This document shows, piece by piece, positions 52,362 through 61,567 of a stretch of 64,000 nt of DNA. Made by a program: the position numbers and the translations under genes. Origin of the DNA: Roseiarcus sp963824475 (GTDB lineage: Bacteria > Pseudomonadota > Alphaproteobacteria > Rhizobiales > Beijerinckiaceae); NCBI GenBank assembly GCA_963824475.1, contig CAWGPR010000012.1:62001-126000 (forward strand), given 5' to 3'. How positions within the stretch are numbered: position 1 is the stretch's first letter; every line of letters starts with the position of its first letter. Below the pieces are notes generated by a model. The model was not told the origin of the DNA, made no database searches, and saw nothing but the letters and a program-made list of their open reading frames with translations.

Positions 52362-53318
52362 TCAGTAGCTGACCCGGACAACCCCCAGTGCCGTCAACGT
52401 TGTCCGCGGCCAAGTCAACATGACGTTGTGCGTCCTTCTGTCGTTTCTAACGATCAACCAGCTTGGCCGATATGTCGTCAAGGCGGTCACGTCAGGACCG
52501 TATGTCGCGGCAGGGTCAAAAAGCAAGGTGAACTCAAAAAACAAATAGGTCATCCGCAAAACAACCATGCTTCGTCCGCTATCGTCGGATGCCGGCTGCC
52601 ACTGAATTTCCGCCTTCTTTGAAATGTTGATTGGTTTAATGTATATGCCGCAAGGGCGCGGAAGAGTGTCGGCATACAGAATACTATAGCATTTAGGATT
52701 AATCGTTTGTTCTTCGTTCAGACTAAGCTTTTCTTTAGCAGCAACACCGGAATGAAACAGACCAATCGCGGTTTTAAGCATCCAAAGTTCTAGTTCTTCA
52801 CCACTGAACAGGAGCCATTTCGAGCGCCTCGACAGCGTCTTTTTATCAAAGACATCATCATATACCAACTTCAGCGTGGAAAAGAACTTTCCTGCCATTG
52901 CATCCAATCCCGCCACGGCTTCATTGTGCCGTTTGCAAAGTATTTTTGCTTTGAGGGCGGCGACGGGCAAGATCTTTGTTTCGTTCTGGGCGAGCCAGTG
53001 CGCGCCGTGCAACATAACATTACTGCCAGATAGATGTTTTAGAACGCTCGCCGATATATAATGCTCGCCAGATATTTGCTTGCTGCAGTCCTGCGTCCAA
53101 CCCATGTAGCAGCGTTCATGCGAGAACCCAGTCAGCGGCGATGGGGGGCTGCGTCCGACAGGTGTTTTATAGGTGCGTCCGTCAATTCCATGACAACAAC
53201 GGGCATACAGACGATCACTGCCACACGGACAGGGTTGATCGGTGTTCCACGGAGGCACTGGCGCTGTTCCCACCCGTTTGGGATCCCGTCCTTTACGGCC
53301 CGTCGGCCATGTTCCCAA
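52362..53318 (-). CDS. SEC-C motif protein with HNH-like Cys/His domain
   Basis: About 318 residues. The N-terminus has a SEC-C zinc motif (QPCPCGSDRLYARCCHG; C30, C32, C41, C42). Next comes a Cys/His arrangement like an HNH/treble-clef nuclease: C70, C78 (CYMGWTQDCS), H86 (ISGEHYIS), then C128 and H131 in ILCKRHNEAVAGLD. The rest (about 190 residues) is alpha/beta without motifs I know. SEC-C motifs often sit on mobile-element and defence proteins; a nuclease role is inference. AT-rich relative to neighbours. Start is unclear: TTG at 53318 or GTG at about 53270. It lies between the polymerase 3' end and a duplicate of that end. Confidence 0.55.
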   Translation of the reverse strand: MGTWPTGRKGRDPKRVGTAPVPPWNTDQPCPCGSDRLYARCCHGIDGRTYKTPVGRSPPSPLTGFSHERCYMGWTQDCSKQISGEHYISASVLKHLSGSNVMLHGAHWLAQNETKILPVAALKAKILCKRHNEAVAGLDAMAGKFFSTLKLVYDDVFDKKTLSRRSKWLLFSGEELELWMLKTAIGLFHSGVAAKEKLSLNEEQTINPKCYSILYADTLPRPCGIYIKPINISKKAEIQWQPASDDSGRSMVVLRMTYLFFEFTLLFDPAATYGPDVTALTTYRPSWLIVRNDRRTHNVMLTWPRTTLTALGVVRVSY

Positions 53319-54017
53319 TTTGGCCTTGGACGCCTTCAGCCTTGCGCCTGGTCAGGAGCATGTGTCCCCGAATTGTCCCCGCGATGGGTCTCGATCCGTG
53401 AACGTGTGGCGGCGATTGTTGACAGCAAAGCCATCGAAGGCTCGCGCTTCCCCTCAATCACCTTCCCCAAGTTCGCCGCATCCACGCCCAACATCTTCGC
53501 CAACGCCGTCAACCCAATCTCCTCGCGCTTCGCCTTCAGCCACGTTACCACGTGCTTCTGTTCATCGTGACGCTTTCCTCGTCGGCTCGCGACACGCTCT
53601 GCCGCATCCGCCATCCGCTTGAGGTCTTCATCTGCGAGGTCGCCGCCGGCGTGAACGGCATCGATCGTTCGCATCGCGATCGCGGCCTCGCGCTTCAGCT
53701 CCCGCTTCCCGGCCGACTTGATCGCGGCGATCATCCGGTCCCGATCAAAGGAAGATGGCGGATGGGTGAGCACCGTATCCTGACCCTCGGCTCGCGCCTC
53801 GTCCTCCTCCCAGCCCTCACTTTCCTTGCCGATGTCCTCAATGGTGTCGACAAAGACGTGACGCCGACGCAACACGCCTTTCTCGTGCCATCCACCGCCG
53901 AGAAACTTGTATTCGGGTTGACGATGGTAGTCCCGCAGCACGTCAGCGACGGTGCGAAGCCACTTCGTTGGCACTGCCTCCAACCTGTCCGAACTGCGGT
54001 CGAAGACGTGCCGCAAG

Positions 54018-55432
54018 GTCCCGTCGCGGGGGTGGTTGGAATTGGGTTGGCGTAGTCTCCGGGTTGTTCAACCCAAATGATTCCGGCGTTGGCGCGCTGG
54101 AACGGAGACCACGCCATGACGAAGGATACCACGAAGGAGGCGGCTGTGGCCGCCGAAGCTTTGCTTTTGGATGATTGGTTCGACGCGATCGAGGACGGGG
54201 TTCGGGCTCGGGCGCGCGGCTTTATCGAGACGATGCTGGAGGAGGAACTTTCCGAGGCGTTGTCGCGTCCGCGCTACGGCCGGCGCAAGCCAGGTGAGGA
54301 CGAGGCGGCGCCGTCGGTTGTCGGCGTGCGCCACGGGCATCGCGAGCGGACGCTGACGGGCACGTTTGGCAAGACGCGGATCGCCGTGCCGCGCGCTCGG
54401 TTGACCGGCGAGGACGGCAAGACGCGCGAATGGCGGAGCGGTTCGCTGCGCGCCTACCAGCGCCGCACCCGGGCCGCCGACGCCTTGATCGCCGGGGCTT
54501 ATCTCGCAGGGACCAACACCCGCCGCGTGCGACGCGCGCTGAACGCGGTGTTTGCTGGGCCGGTCGGCAAGGACGTGGTCAGCCGCGTCTGGCGCAAGAC
54601 GAAGGGCGACTGGGACGCCTGGAATGCGCGTTCGCTCGCCGAAGAGCCGATCGTGCGGCTGATCCTCGACGGCACAGTCGCGCGTGTCCGGCTCGACAGA
54701 AGGGCGACTTCGATCTCGTTGCTCGTGGCGCTCGGCGTGCGCGCCGACGGCCAGAAGATGTTGCTCGCGATCAAGAGCATGGGCGGGGAAGGCGAGGCGG
54801 CCTGGCGTGCGCTGCTCGACGATCTGGTCCGGCGCGGATTGCAAACGCCGGAGCTGGTCGTCGTCGATGGCGCGCCGGGCCTCGAAAAGGCGCTGGCGGC
54901 GCTGTGGCCCGACGTGGCTGTCCAACGCTGCACCGTGCACAAGCATCGCAATCTCCTCGCCCATGCGCCCGAGCGCCTGCACGAGGAAATCTCGAATGAC
55001 TACCGCGACATGATCTACGCCGCGACGCGCGGCGAGGTTGAGACCTGGCGCAAGGCGTTCATCCGCAAATGGCGCCTCAAATGCCGCGCCGTCGCCGACA
55101 GCCTGGAGGAAGCCGGCGACAAGCTGTTCACATTCACGCGGTTCCCGCCGAACCAATGGAAATCAATCCGAACCTCGAACGCGATCGAGCGATTGCACGA
55201 GGAGTTCAAGCGCCGGATCAAGACTCAGACCGTGCTGCCCTGCGCCGAAACCGCCGCCATGCTGTTCTGGGCGCTGCTTGCCTCAGGACAGATCACCATG
55301 CGCAAGGTCGACGGATGGCAGACCCTCGCCGAGAAACCAGACGATCAGATCATTGACCTCGCCGCATGATCGGATAGCCTCATGTCGCCCGAAGACGCGC
55401 CAGTCAATTCCAACAAAAATCGCGACGGGGCC
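54018..55432 (+). mobile_element. IS256-family element, 1415 bp, 9-bp target duplication
   Basis: TGCCGCAAG stands at 54009-54017 and again at 55433-55441. The inner ends match as inverted repeats: GTCCCGTCGCG...GTTGGAATTGGGTTGGCG on the left, and in reverse on the right GGCCCCGTCGCG...GTTGGAATTGACTGGCG. Excision with one duplication copy restores the polymerase frame. Confidence 0.88.
54116..55369 (+). CDS. IS256-family (mutator type) transposase
   Basis: A 417-residue transposase from ATG 54116. Mutator-type motifs: LILDGTVARVRLDR (first Asp), ELVVVDGAPGLEKALAALWP (second Asp), QRCTVHKHRNLLAHAP and the Glu region SNAIERLHEEFKRRIKTQT. Frame is complete to TGA at 55369. Inserted against the direction of the polymerase gene. 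Confidence 0.88.
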   Translation: MTKDTTKEAAVAAEALLLDDWFDAIEDGVRARARGFIETMLEEELSEALSRPRYGRRKPGEDEAAPSVVGVRHGHRERTLTGTFGKTRIAVPRARLTGEDGKTREWRSGSLRAYQRRTRAADALIAGAYLAGTNTRRVRRALNAVFAGPVGKDVVSRVWRKTKGDWDAWNARSLAEEPIVRLILDGTVARVRLDRRATSISLLVALGVRADGQKMLLAIKSMGGEGEAAWRALLDDLVRRGLQTPELVVVDGAPGLEKALAALWPDVAVQRCTVHKHRNLLAHAPERLHEEISNDYRDMIYAATRGEVETWRKAFIRKWRLKCRAVADSLEEAGDKLFTFTRFPPNQWKSIRTSNAIERLHEEFKRRIKTQTVLPCAETAAMLFWALLASGQITMRKVDGWQTLAEKPDDQIIDLAA

Positions 55433-57507
55433 TGCCGCAAGGCTTTGTCGGTGTCGCTCTCATAGGGCGCGACGGGCCGCATCTGCTCAAACTTCGGGTC
55501 CCATTTGTGGGTCGGATCCTCTGTCGCCACGTCTTCTTGGCGTCTGGGGAAGAAGGTGAGAAGGAAATTGAACGGCTTAACCTGTTCGGGGTAGGCGCGA
55601 CCTTCGTTGTATCGCTTGAACCAATTGAGCACCGCGGGCCGCGTCGCGCTGTACCGGCTACGCGCTGGCTTTAACATTTCACGGCGGTACGTGTAATCGA
55701 CCTCGTTCGGCTTATCGCTAAGCGCTGCGGCTATGATCTGCTTCCAAACGTCCTCTTCCCAGGGTCTGACGCCGCTGTCTCGGTCGCCGCGGCCTTCTTC
55801 TTCGCCTCCGTAGGGAGGGGCACAATGACCGAGGCCGTGAGCGGATGCTTTCCGGATCACCGGCTTTCCATACGGGTCCAGGTTGAACAGGGCATATCGT
55901 TTGGCAGAGATCGCGAAGCAGAACAGCGGCTCCAAGCCCTTGCCGGGTGAATAATTCTGGTCCTCCATCTCGAGGATAGAAACGACGCCCTTCTTCGGGT
56001 CAGGCTCGTAAGGGTTGAGCGGAATGAACCAATCGCAGATCTTTTGCGCTCTCTGAACGAACTCTGCGAATGGACGCTTTTTGGTGTCGGCAAAAGCCAT
56101 ACTGTCGGTGTCGCAAAAGGCCCAATTCAACCGGTGTGCAAACGCTAGCCGCTCGGTTAGCGCAAGCATGAGCCGTGCGGCTCCAGTGATCAGCGTGGCG
56201 AGCAACGGATGATAGAAGCGTCCAGGCTGCTCACGCTTGGACGCTTCGACAATCCGCTTGCCTTGCGAAGTGAAGACGGCGAGCGGCTCGTTCCCTTCGT
56301 CCGTGCCCTCGACGTTCAGTTCGATGAAAATCCCATAGCTGGTCGCGTTTGCGAGGATCTTCAGCGCGAGCTGGTTCATTTCCAGGTTCTTGGTCTCTTG
56401 ACCGTCCGGATCGCGGCGCTCGGCCTCTTTGAGCTCGGCCTTGACGCGCCGTCGCAGTTCGATCACCCGCTTGTAGAAATCGTCTTTGTAAGGATCGACG
56501 GTGAACTCTTTTTCGCCTGCGACCCGGATCGGTTTCAGGTTCGGTTGGGGTGACCTCGGTGTGAACGAAATTGCCCTCGCGACCTTCGGAGCCTTTCCAG
56601 TAAGCAGCTTCGAGGCCACGCAGTCCGCGAGCGTAAACCAAAGCGGACGGTCAGCCGACAGGTAGTTCACGCCGATGGTCGGCATGTCGCCGGACTTGCG
56701 TTCGGCTTTGATCCTCGGGGCATAGCGCGCCCGGACGGGAAAGATGTCGGCCCTTGGCTCGATCTGCACCAGTGTCGTTAGTTTCGTCCACGCGGCTGCG
56801 TGCTGCATGTCATCGAAATGAACCCTGTCGAGAAAGGCTTGGGTCTCGGCAGTGGCGTCTTCCTCTGTGACGCCCTGCGCAATGACTGTCCGTCGTCAGA
56901 TGATTTGAGACATATTGCCGGCTTCCGGAAGGGAGGCTCTGGATCATCTGTGAATAAGATTATGCGGCATGCAGTTGATGGTGCAAGCGACGGTTTGCGA
57001 TTGTCTGGCGCTTGATCCTTTCGCGTTCGAGGAGGACGGCCTCAGCGCGCCTGAAGTAGACGTCGGCCGGGGTAAGATTGTTGAGGCTCTCGTGAAAGCG
57101 GGCATGGTTGTAGTACTGGACGAAGGCGGCGACCTGGCGTTCGAGATCGCCGGGCAGGTAGTAGTGCTCAAGCAGGATGCGGTTCTTGAGCGTCTGATGC
57201 CAGCGCTCGATTTTGCCCTGGGTCTGCGGATGGTAGGGCGCTCCGCGGACATGCTCGATGTTCTGCTTGTCCAGCCAATCGGCCAGATCGCTCGCGACAT
57301 ATGACGAGCCGTTATCCGACAGCAGGCGCGGTCGGTGAACGACGGTCATGTGATCGAGCCCGGAGGCCGCCAGCGCCAGATCAAGTGTGGCCTTGACGTC
57401 CTGCGCTTTCATGGTCGCGCAGAGCTTCCAGGCGACAATGAAGCGCGAGAAGTCGTCCAGCACGGTCGAGAGATAGTACCAGCCCCATCCCGTGATCTTC
57501 AGATAGG

Positions 57508-59340
57508 GGTGAGTAGGCCGAAGGAGTTTCGCCTTCGGCCCCTCGCAGAACCGGACGTGAACCTCTCAGCTCATCCGGCTCCCATCATCCATCCTACGAC
57601 AGATAACCCATCGACCAATGGACGAATGCGCGGGGCTGACGTTGCGCCAGCCGTTTGAGCGTTTCGGCGGCCCGCGTCTTGTGGGCCGCCAGCTTCTTGT
57701 GCTTGCGCATCAGCCATCCGACCAGAGCTTGGTTCATGCGTCGCCAGACCGACTTGAGCGCCGAGCCGTAGAAATGGCCGTAATATTGCTGCCATCCCCT
57801 CAGGATCGGGCCAAGCATGGCCGAGAGATCGGCCACGCTCTTGTCGTTCTTCAGTTGGACCCGCCAACCCCGGATTGTCTGCCGCATCGCCTTGAGGGCG
57901 TCGCGGCTGACCGCCGGTGAGAAGTTCACGTAGACGCGGTCGTACTTGTCCACCGCCTTGCGGGGGCGGAACGTGTAGCCGAGAAAGGTGAACTGGATGT
58001 CGGGATTCGCTTCGGTCCGATTGATGTCCTTGCAATACACGATCCGTGTCTTGCCCGAATGCAGTTCGAGATTGCAGGCCTGGAACCGCTCCCGGATGCG
58101 GTCAAGCACGTATTCCGCCTGGCGTCGGCTCTTGCAGTGGAGCACGGCGTCATCGGCGTACCGGGCGAACCGGACGCCAGGCAAATGCCGCGTCACCCAG
58201 AGATCAAACGCGTAGTGCAGGAACAGATTGGCCAGGATCGGCGACACGACGCCGCCTTGCGGTGTGCCTTTGTCGCGCGCCTGAAGCTGCCCTTCCGCGT
58301 TTTGCATCGGCGCTTTCAGCCAACGCTCGACGTAGAGCAAGATCCAGGGCTCCTGACAGTGCTTGCGCAGAGCCGTCATCAGAAGGCCATGATCGAGATT
58401 GTCGAACAGCCCTCGAATGTCGAACTCCACCACCCAGTCTTGGTCCCAGCAACGGCGTCTGGTGACAGCGATCGCCTCCAGCGCCGATTTCCCCGGCCGA
58501 TAACCATAGGAATCGTCGTGGAAGAGCGGATCAAGCTGTGGCTCCAGCCACATCTTGACCGCCGTCTGCGCGATCCTGTCGGATACCGTCGGGATGCCCA
58601 GCACCCGCACGCCCCCGGACTTCTTCGGAATCGGCACGCCTTTCACCGGCGGCGGAAAATAGCTGCCGGAACTCATCCGATTCCAAAGCTTGTACAGGTT
58701 GGCGGCGAGCTTCGTCTCGAACCGCTCGATCGTCTCCGCGTCGATCCCTGCGGCTCCCTGATTGGCTTTCACATGCAACCAGGCTTCCCAGATCAGCGCC
58801 TTGGGAATGTCGTACGATTTGCAGGTCATGCGAGATTCCTCCCAGTCGCCCGGTTGATCTCCCATGCCCGCCAGATGACGCCGTCCCTTTGCTCCCCCGC
58901 CATTACAGCGGTCTCAACGCTACTACGGACGGCTCCGTCCCTTGGCGGCGCTTCGCTACTTTCGGCCTCGCTTTTCAGGCTTGAGCCTTTCGCTTGACAT
59001 CGCCGCCGAAGGTTCCCGCAGTTCAACGCAAGAGCCTGAAACAGGATCGCGCCGCCTCTATGCCGGACGCCGTCTGGCCCGTCAGCAGGCATCGTCCAGA
59101 CTGATCCCGGCGCAACTTCACTCACCGGTTTCGACGTCGTCTGATAGCTTTCGACACTTGTACGGCGGTTCACGGGTGTTCGCCTTCCTGTCTCCTACCT
59201 GACGCCTTTGAAGCGCCTTTTCCGTAACGCTCACGACCCTGGCTTTTGACCAGCGCCGCTTACGGTGGTTTGCGACCCGCTCCTGCAAGCTGATCGCGGG
59301 GGACCTATCCCCATCTCTCACGCCGCTTGCTGCGGCACAC
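57508..59340 (-). mobile_element. Group II intron, about 1833 bp
   Basis: The 5' end is GTGTGCCGCAG, matching the GUGYG consensus. Near the 3' end, reversed 57520-57590 shows a domain V-like sequence AGCCGGATGAGCTGAGAGGT, TCACGTCCGGTTCT and a domain VI hairpin GGCCGAAGGCGAAACTCCTT, CGGCC. It carries its own reverse transcriptase. Exon limits are set by restoring the IS3 orfB frame; the 3' limit may be off by 1-2 bases. Confidence 0.88.
57594..58829 (-). CDS. ltrA: Group II intron reverse transcriptase/maturase
   Basis: About 411 residues from ATG 58829 (GGGAGGA upstream). RT motifs: IPKKSGGVRVLGIPTVSDRI, DPLFHDDSYGYRPGKSALEA, VVEFDIRGLFDNLDH (first Asp), GTPQGGVVSPILANLFLHY and the catalytic VRFARYADDAVLHC, FTFLGYTFRP. 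The C-terminal maturase domain has ILRGWQQYYGHFY and ends near the intron domain V. No clear endonuclease (HNH) domain, as in bacterial class C/D-type introns. Frame complete. Confidence 0.92.
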   Translation of the reverse strand: MTCKSYDIPKALIWEAWLHVKANQGAAGIDAETIERFETKLAANLYKLWNRMSSGSYFPPPVKGVPIPKKSGGVRVLGIPTVSDRIAQTAVKMWLEPQLDPLFHDDSYGYRPGKSALEAIAVTRRRCWDQDWVVEFDIRGLFDNLDHGLLMTALRKHCQEPWILLYVERWLKAPMQNAEGQLQARDKGTPQGGVVSPILANLFLHYAFDLWVTRHLPGVRFARYADDAVLHCKSRRQAEYVLDRIRERFQACNLELHSGKTRIVYCKDINRTEANPDIQFTFLGYTFRPRKAVDKYDRVYVNFSPAVSRDALKAMRQTIRGWRVQLKNDKSVADLSAMLGPILRGWQQYYGHFYGSALKSVWRRMNQALVGWLMRKHKKLAAHKTRAAETLKRLAQRQPRAFVHWSMGYLS

Positions 59341-59769
59341 TGAAGTCGGTCTGCCAGAGCTGGTTGGGCGCCGTGGTCTTGTCCCTGAACTCTTCGGCCG
59401 CTTTGATGACGATGTAAGCCGGGCTGGTGACAAGATCGTGCGCTTTCAGCAACCGATAGACCGACGCCTCTGAGACAAAATATTCTGCCTCGTCCGTGAA
59501 GCGCACCGCCAGTTCCCGCGGGCTGAGCTCGGGTTGATCCAGCGCCAGGTCGACAATCTGGCTACGGATAGCCTCTGGGATGCGGTTCCAGACCCGATCC
59601 GGCCGTGAGGGGCGATCCGCGAGGCCTTCCGGTCCGCCGCCCTGATAGCGATCATACCAGCGGTAGAAAGACGATCTGGGAATGCCGAGTTTCTCCAGCG
59701 TGCGTCGAGCCGGCAAATGCGATTGCTCGACCAGCCGGATGATCTCGATCTTGTCGGATGCGGAATATC

Positions 59770-60144
59770 TCATGCCTCGTCTCCCCCATCCGCGATCATG
59801 CTTTTTTTGAGCAGGCGGTTTTCGAGGGTGAGGTCGGCGACGACCTCCTTCAAGGCTTGCGCCTCGCGCCGAAGGTCCTTCACCTCGTCGGAGGTCGCAG
59901 CACGCGCCGTGTCGCCGGCGAGGCGCCTTTTACCGGCCTCCAGGAACTCCTTCGACCAGCCATAGTACATCGACGAGGCGATCCCCTCGCGGCGGCAAAG
60001 CTCGGCTATGCTCTCCTCGCCACGGAGCCCTTCCAATACGATGCGGATCTTCTCTTCAGCTGAAAAGTGTCGACGCGTCGCGCGTCGAATGTCTCTGATC
60101 GCGTCTTCCGCCGGCTGCTTTTCCGGCCCGGATTTCTGTCTCAT
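59770..60144 (-). CDS. IS3 orfA (helix-turn-helix subunit)
   Basis: A 124-residue IS3 OrfA: RRHFSAEEKIRIVLEGLRGE, AELCRREGIASSMYYGWSKE and a C-terminal leucine-zipper-like coiled coil (DLRREAQALKEVVADLTLEN). Overlaps orfB at ATGA. Frame intact. Confidence 0.88.
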   Translation of the reverse strand: MRQKSGPEKQPAEDAIRDIRRATRRHFSAEEKIRIVLEGLRGEESIAELCRREGIASSMYYGWSKEFLEAGKRRLAGDTARAATSDEVKDLRREAQALKEVVADLTLENRLLKKSMIADGGDEA

Positions 60145-61567
60145 CTTCGCTCCTTGCGGCTACGATGATCCAGAAATCCTCCCTACTTGAAAACCTCACG
60201 CTGTCTCAAAGGCGCTGACGTCGAACACGCAATGACGAACCGCCACAAACCCATCAGTGTGCACACCGTGGGATACATCGAGGCGAAGTCGCAATAGAGT
60301 GCGGGAACGATAGTTCTGCGGATATGGACCTCGGCGCGACCGCCAAAATACGAGCTCATGATCGCGCCGATTGTGGAGGCGTCGAAATCCTTCTGGACCT
60401 CGCGCCACGGACGAATGCCCATTTGCTCTAGGTAAGCTTTACCAAGCCCGGTAGCTCCTGACGTTTGTCTCGTCCTGACGCTGCGCGCTGACTTCTACAA
60501 CGCCGCGCTTCGCTATCGACCGCTTACGGACAGGTTTCAGGATCACATCGAGAACCTTGGTCCGATGACGCGCCAGGAGTTGCGCGAAGCGATAGTGAAG
60601 CCAGCGGAGGCTGTGCGCGTTGGGTTTGAACCAGGTCTCGTGGACACGATCCTCGACGATGTCGAGAGGCGTCCGGGGAGCCTGCCGCTTTTGCAATTTG
60701 CGTTGCGCGAGATTTGGAGACGCCTGAAGAGGCCCGTCATCACCCGCACGGATTATGACTCCATTGGCGGTGTTGAGGGAGCTCTGGCGAAGCGAGCGCA
60801 AGCGATCTTCGAAGATGCGACAAAGAACGAAACGGATAGCGCATCGATTGAACTATTTCGCAAGTTGTTCACGCGCCTCGTCACGCCCGGCGAAGGTGCG
60901 GAGGACACGCGTCGCACAGTCGGACGCGAGGAGCTTGGGGCAACCGTGTGGGCGCTTGCGCAAAAACTTGCGGGTGAGGACAATCGCCTGGTCGTGACTG
61001 GAGCGACGATGCCAGGGCAAGAAACTGTGGAGGTCGCCCACGAGGCCTTGATCCGCAATTGGCCTGCGCTGGTTGAGTGGGTGAACCGCGATCGCGCATT
61101 CATCTTATGGTGAAATCAGCTCAGGGAGCGTTTGGGCGATTGGCGCAAATCGCCGAGCGATGACGGGACGTTGCTGCGCGGTGGTCCCCTTGTTGTAGCG
61201 GAGGAGTGGGTCGGTCGCCGAGGAGAGGACCTCAACGAGGAAGAGAAGGCCTTTGTCTCGAAAGGCATCGAGTATCGGGATGTCGAGAAGCGGAAGGCTG
61301 ATGCCGAGCTTCTAGAAAGACAAGCGCATCTAAAGGAGGTTGCCGAGGCTCAGGAAAAAATCACGCAAGCACAGCAGGAGATGGCAACCGCACAAGAAAG
61401 GACCGCGCAGGCGCAGCAGGAGCGCGCAGCAGCACAAGAGAAGACTGAGCAAGCGCTGCGCGACACGTCGCGTGCACAACTTCGCGCTCGCTGGGCTCTT
61501 GGCGCGATCGCGGTGGTGACGTCAATTCTTGCCCTTATTGGTATCAGTTACGGTATTAGTTACTATG

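Larger units (their letters stand above)
56960..59773 (-). pseudogene. IS3 orfB (transposase, rve integrase core), interrupted by group II intron
   Basis: The 5' part (59773-59341) has the HTH region MRYSASDKIEIIRLVEQSHL, SFYRWYDRYQGGG and ends NQLWQTDF with the first catalytic Asp. The 3' part (57507-56960) goes on YLKITGWGWYYLSTVLDDFS, LLSDNGSSYVASDLADWL (second Asp) and HPQTQGKIERWHQTLKNRI (Glu). The exons join as TTC A|CC TAT CTG, giving TDFTYLKI. If the intron splices, a full orfB would be made. Confidence 0.85.
56930..60184 (-). mobile_element. IS3-family element, split by a group II intron
   Basis: Ends AGGGAGGCTCTGGATCATC at 56930 and, reversed, AGGGAGGATTTCTGGATCATC at 60184 are inverted repeats with few differences. 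Minus the intron (1833 bp) the element is about 1422 bp, a normal IS3 length, with orfA and orfB overlapping by ATGA. Target duplication was not clear. Confidence 0.85.
56887..60227. mobile_element. Small inverted-repeat element (MITE-like) now holding IS3
   Basis: Outer ends are TGTCCGTCGTCAG-N4-TTTGAGACA at 56887 and, reversed, TGTTCGACGTCAG-N4-TTTGAGACA at 60227: 20 of 22 fixed positions match. CGCAATGAC flanks both sides (56878-56886, 60228-60236), a 9-bp target duplication in the polymerase gene. Without the IS3 element only about 86 bp remain, so the outer unit is a miniature or a deletion remnant of a larger transposon; its TGT..ACA type ends are not assigned to a family. Confidence 0.8.
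53336..60455 (-). pseudogene. Family B DNA polymerase gene torn by two nested insertion events
   Basis: Three pieces on the minus strand form one gene of about 782 codons, N-terminus missing. Piece 1 (60455-60228): GLGKAYLEQMGIRPWREVQK and motif A LYCDFASMYPTVCTLMG. Piece 2 (56877-55433): NQLALKILANATSYGIFIEL (motif B) and AFCDTDSMAFADT (motif C). Piece 3 (54008-53336): FDRSSDRLEAVPTKWLRTVA, KRHDEQKHVVTWLKAKREEI and GVDAANLGKVIEGKREP, a helix-turn-helix-like end. Removing 56887-60227 plus one CGCAATGAC joins FVIA to QGVTEED; removing 54018-55432 plus one TGCCGCAAG joins DTDKALR to HVFDR, both in frame. The 3'-5' exonuclease region is not present: the gene is cut at about 60455, where nSTAND sequence begins. 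Confidence 0.85.
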
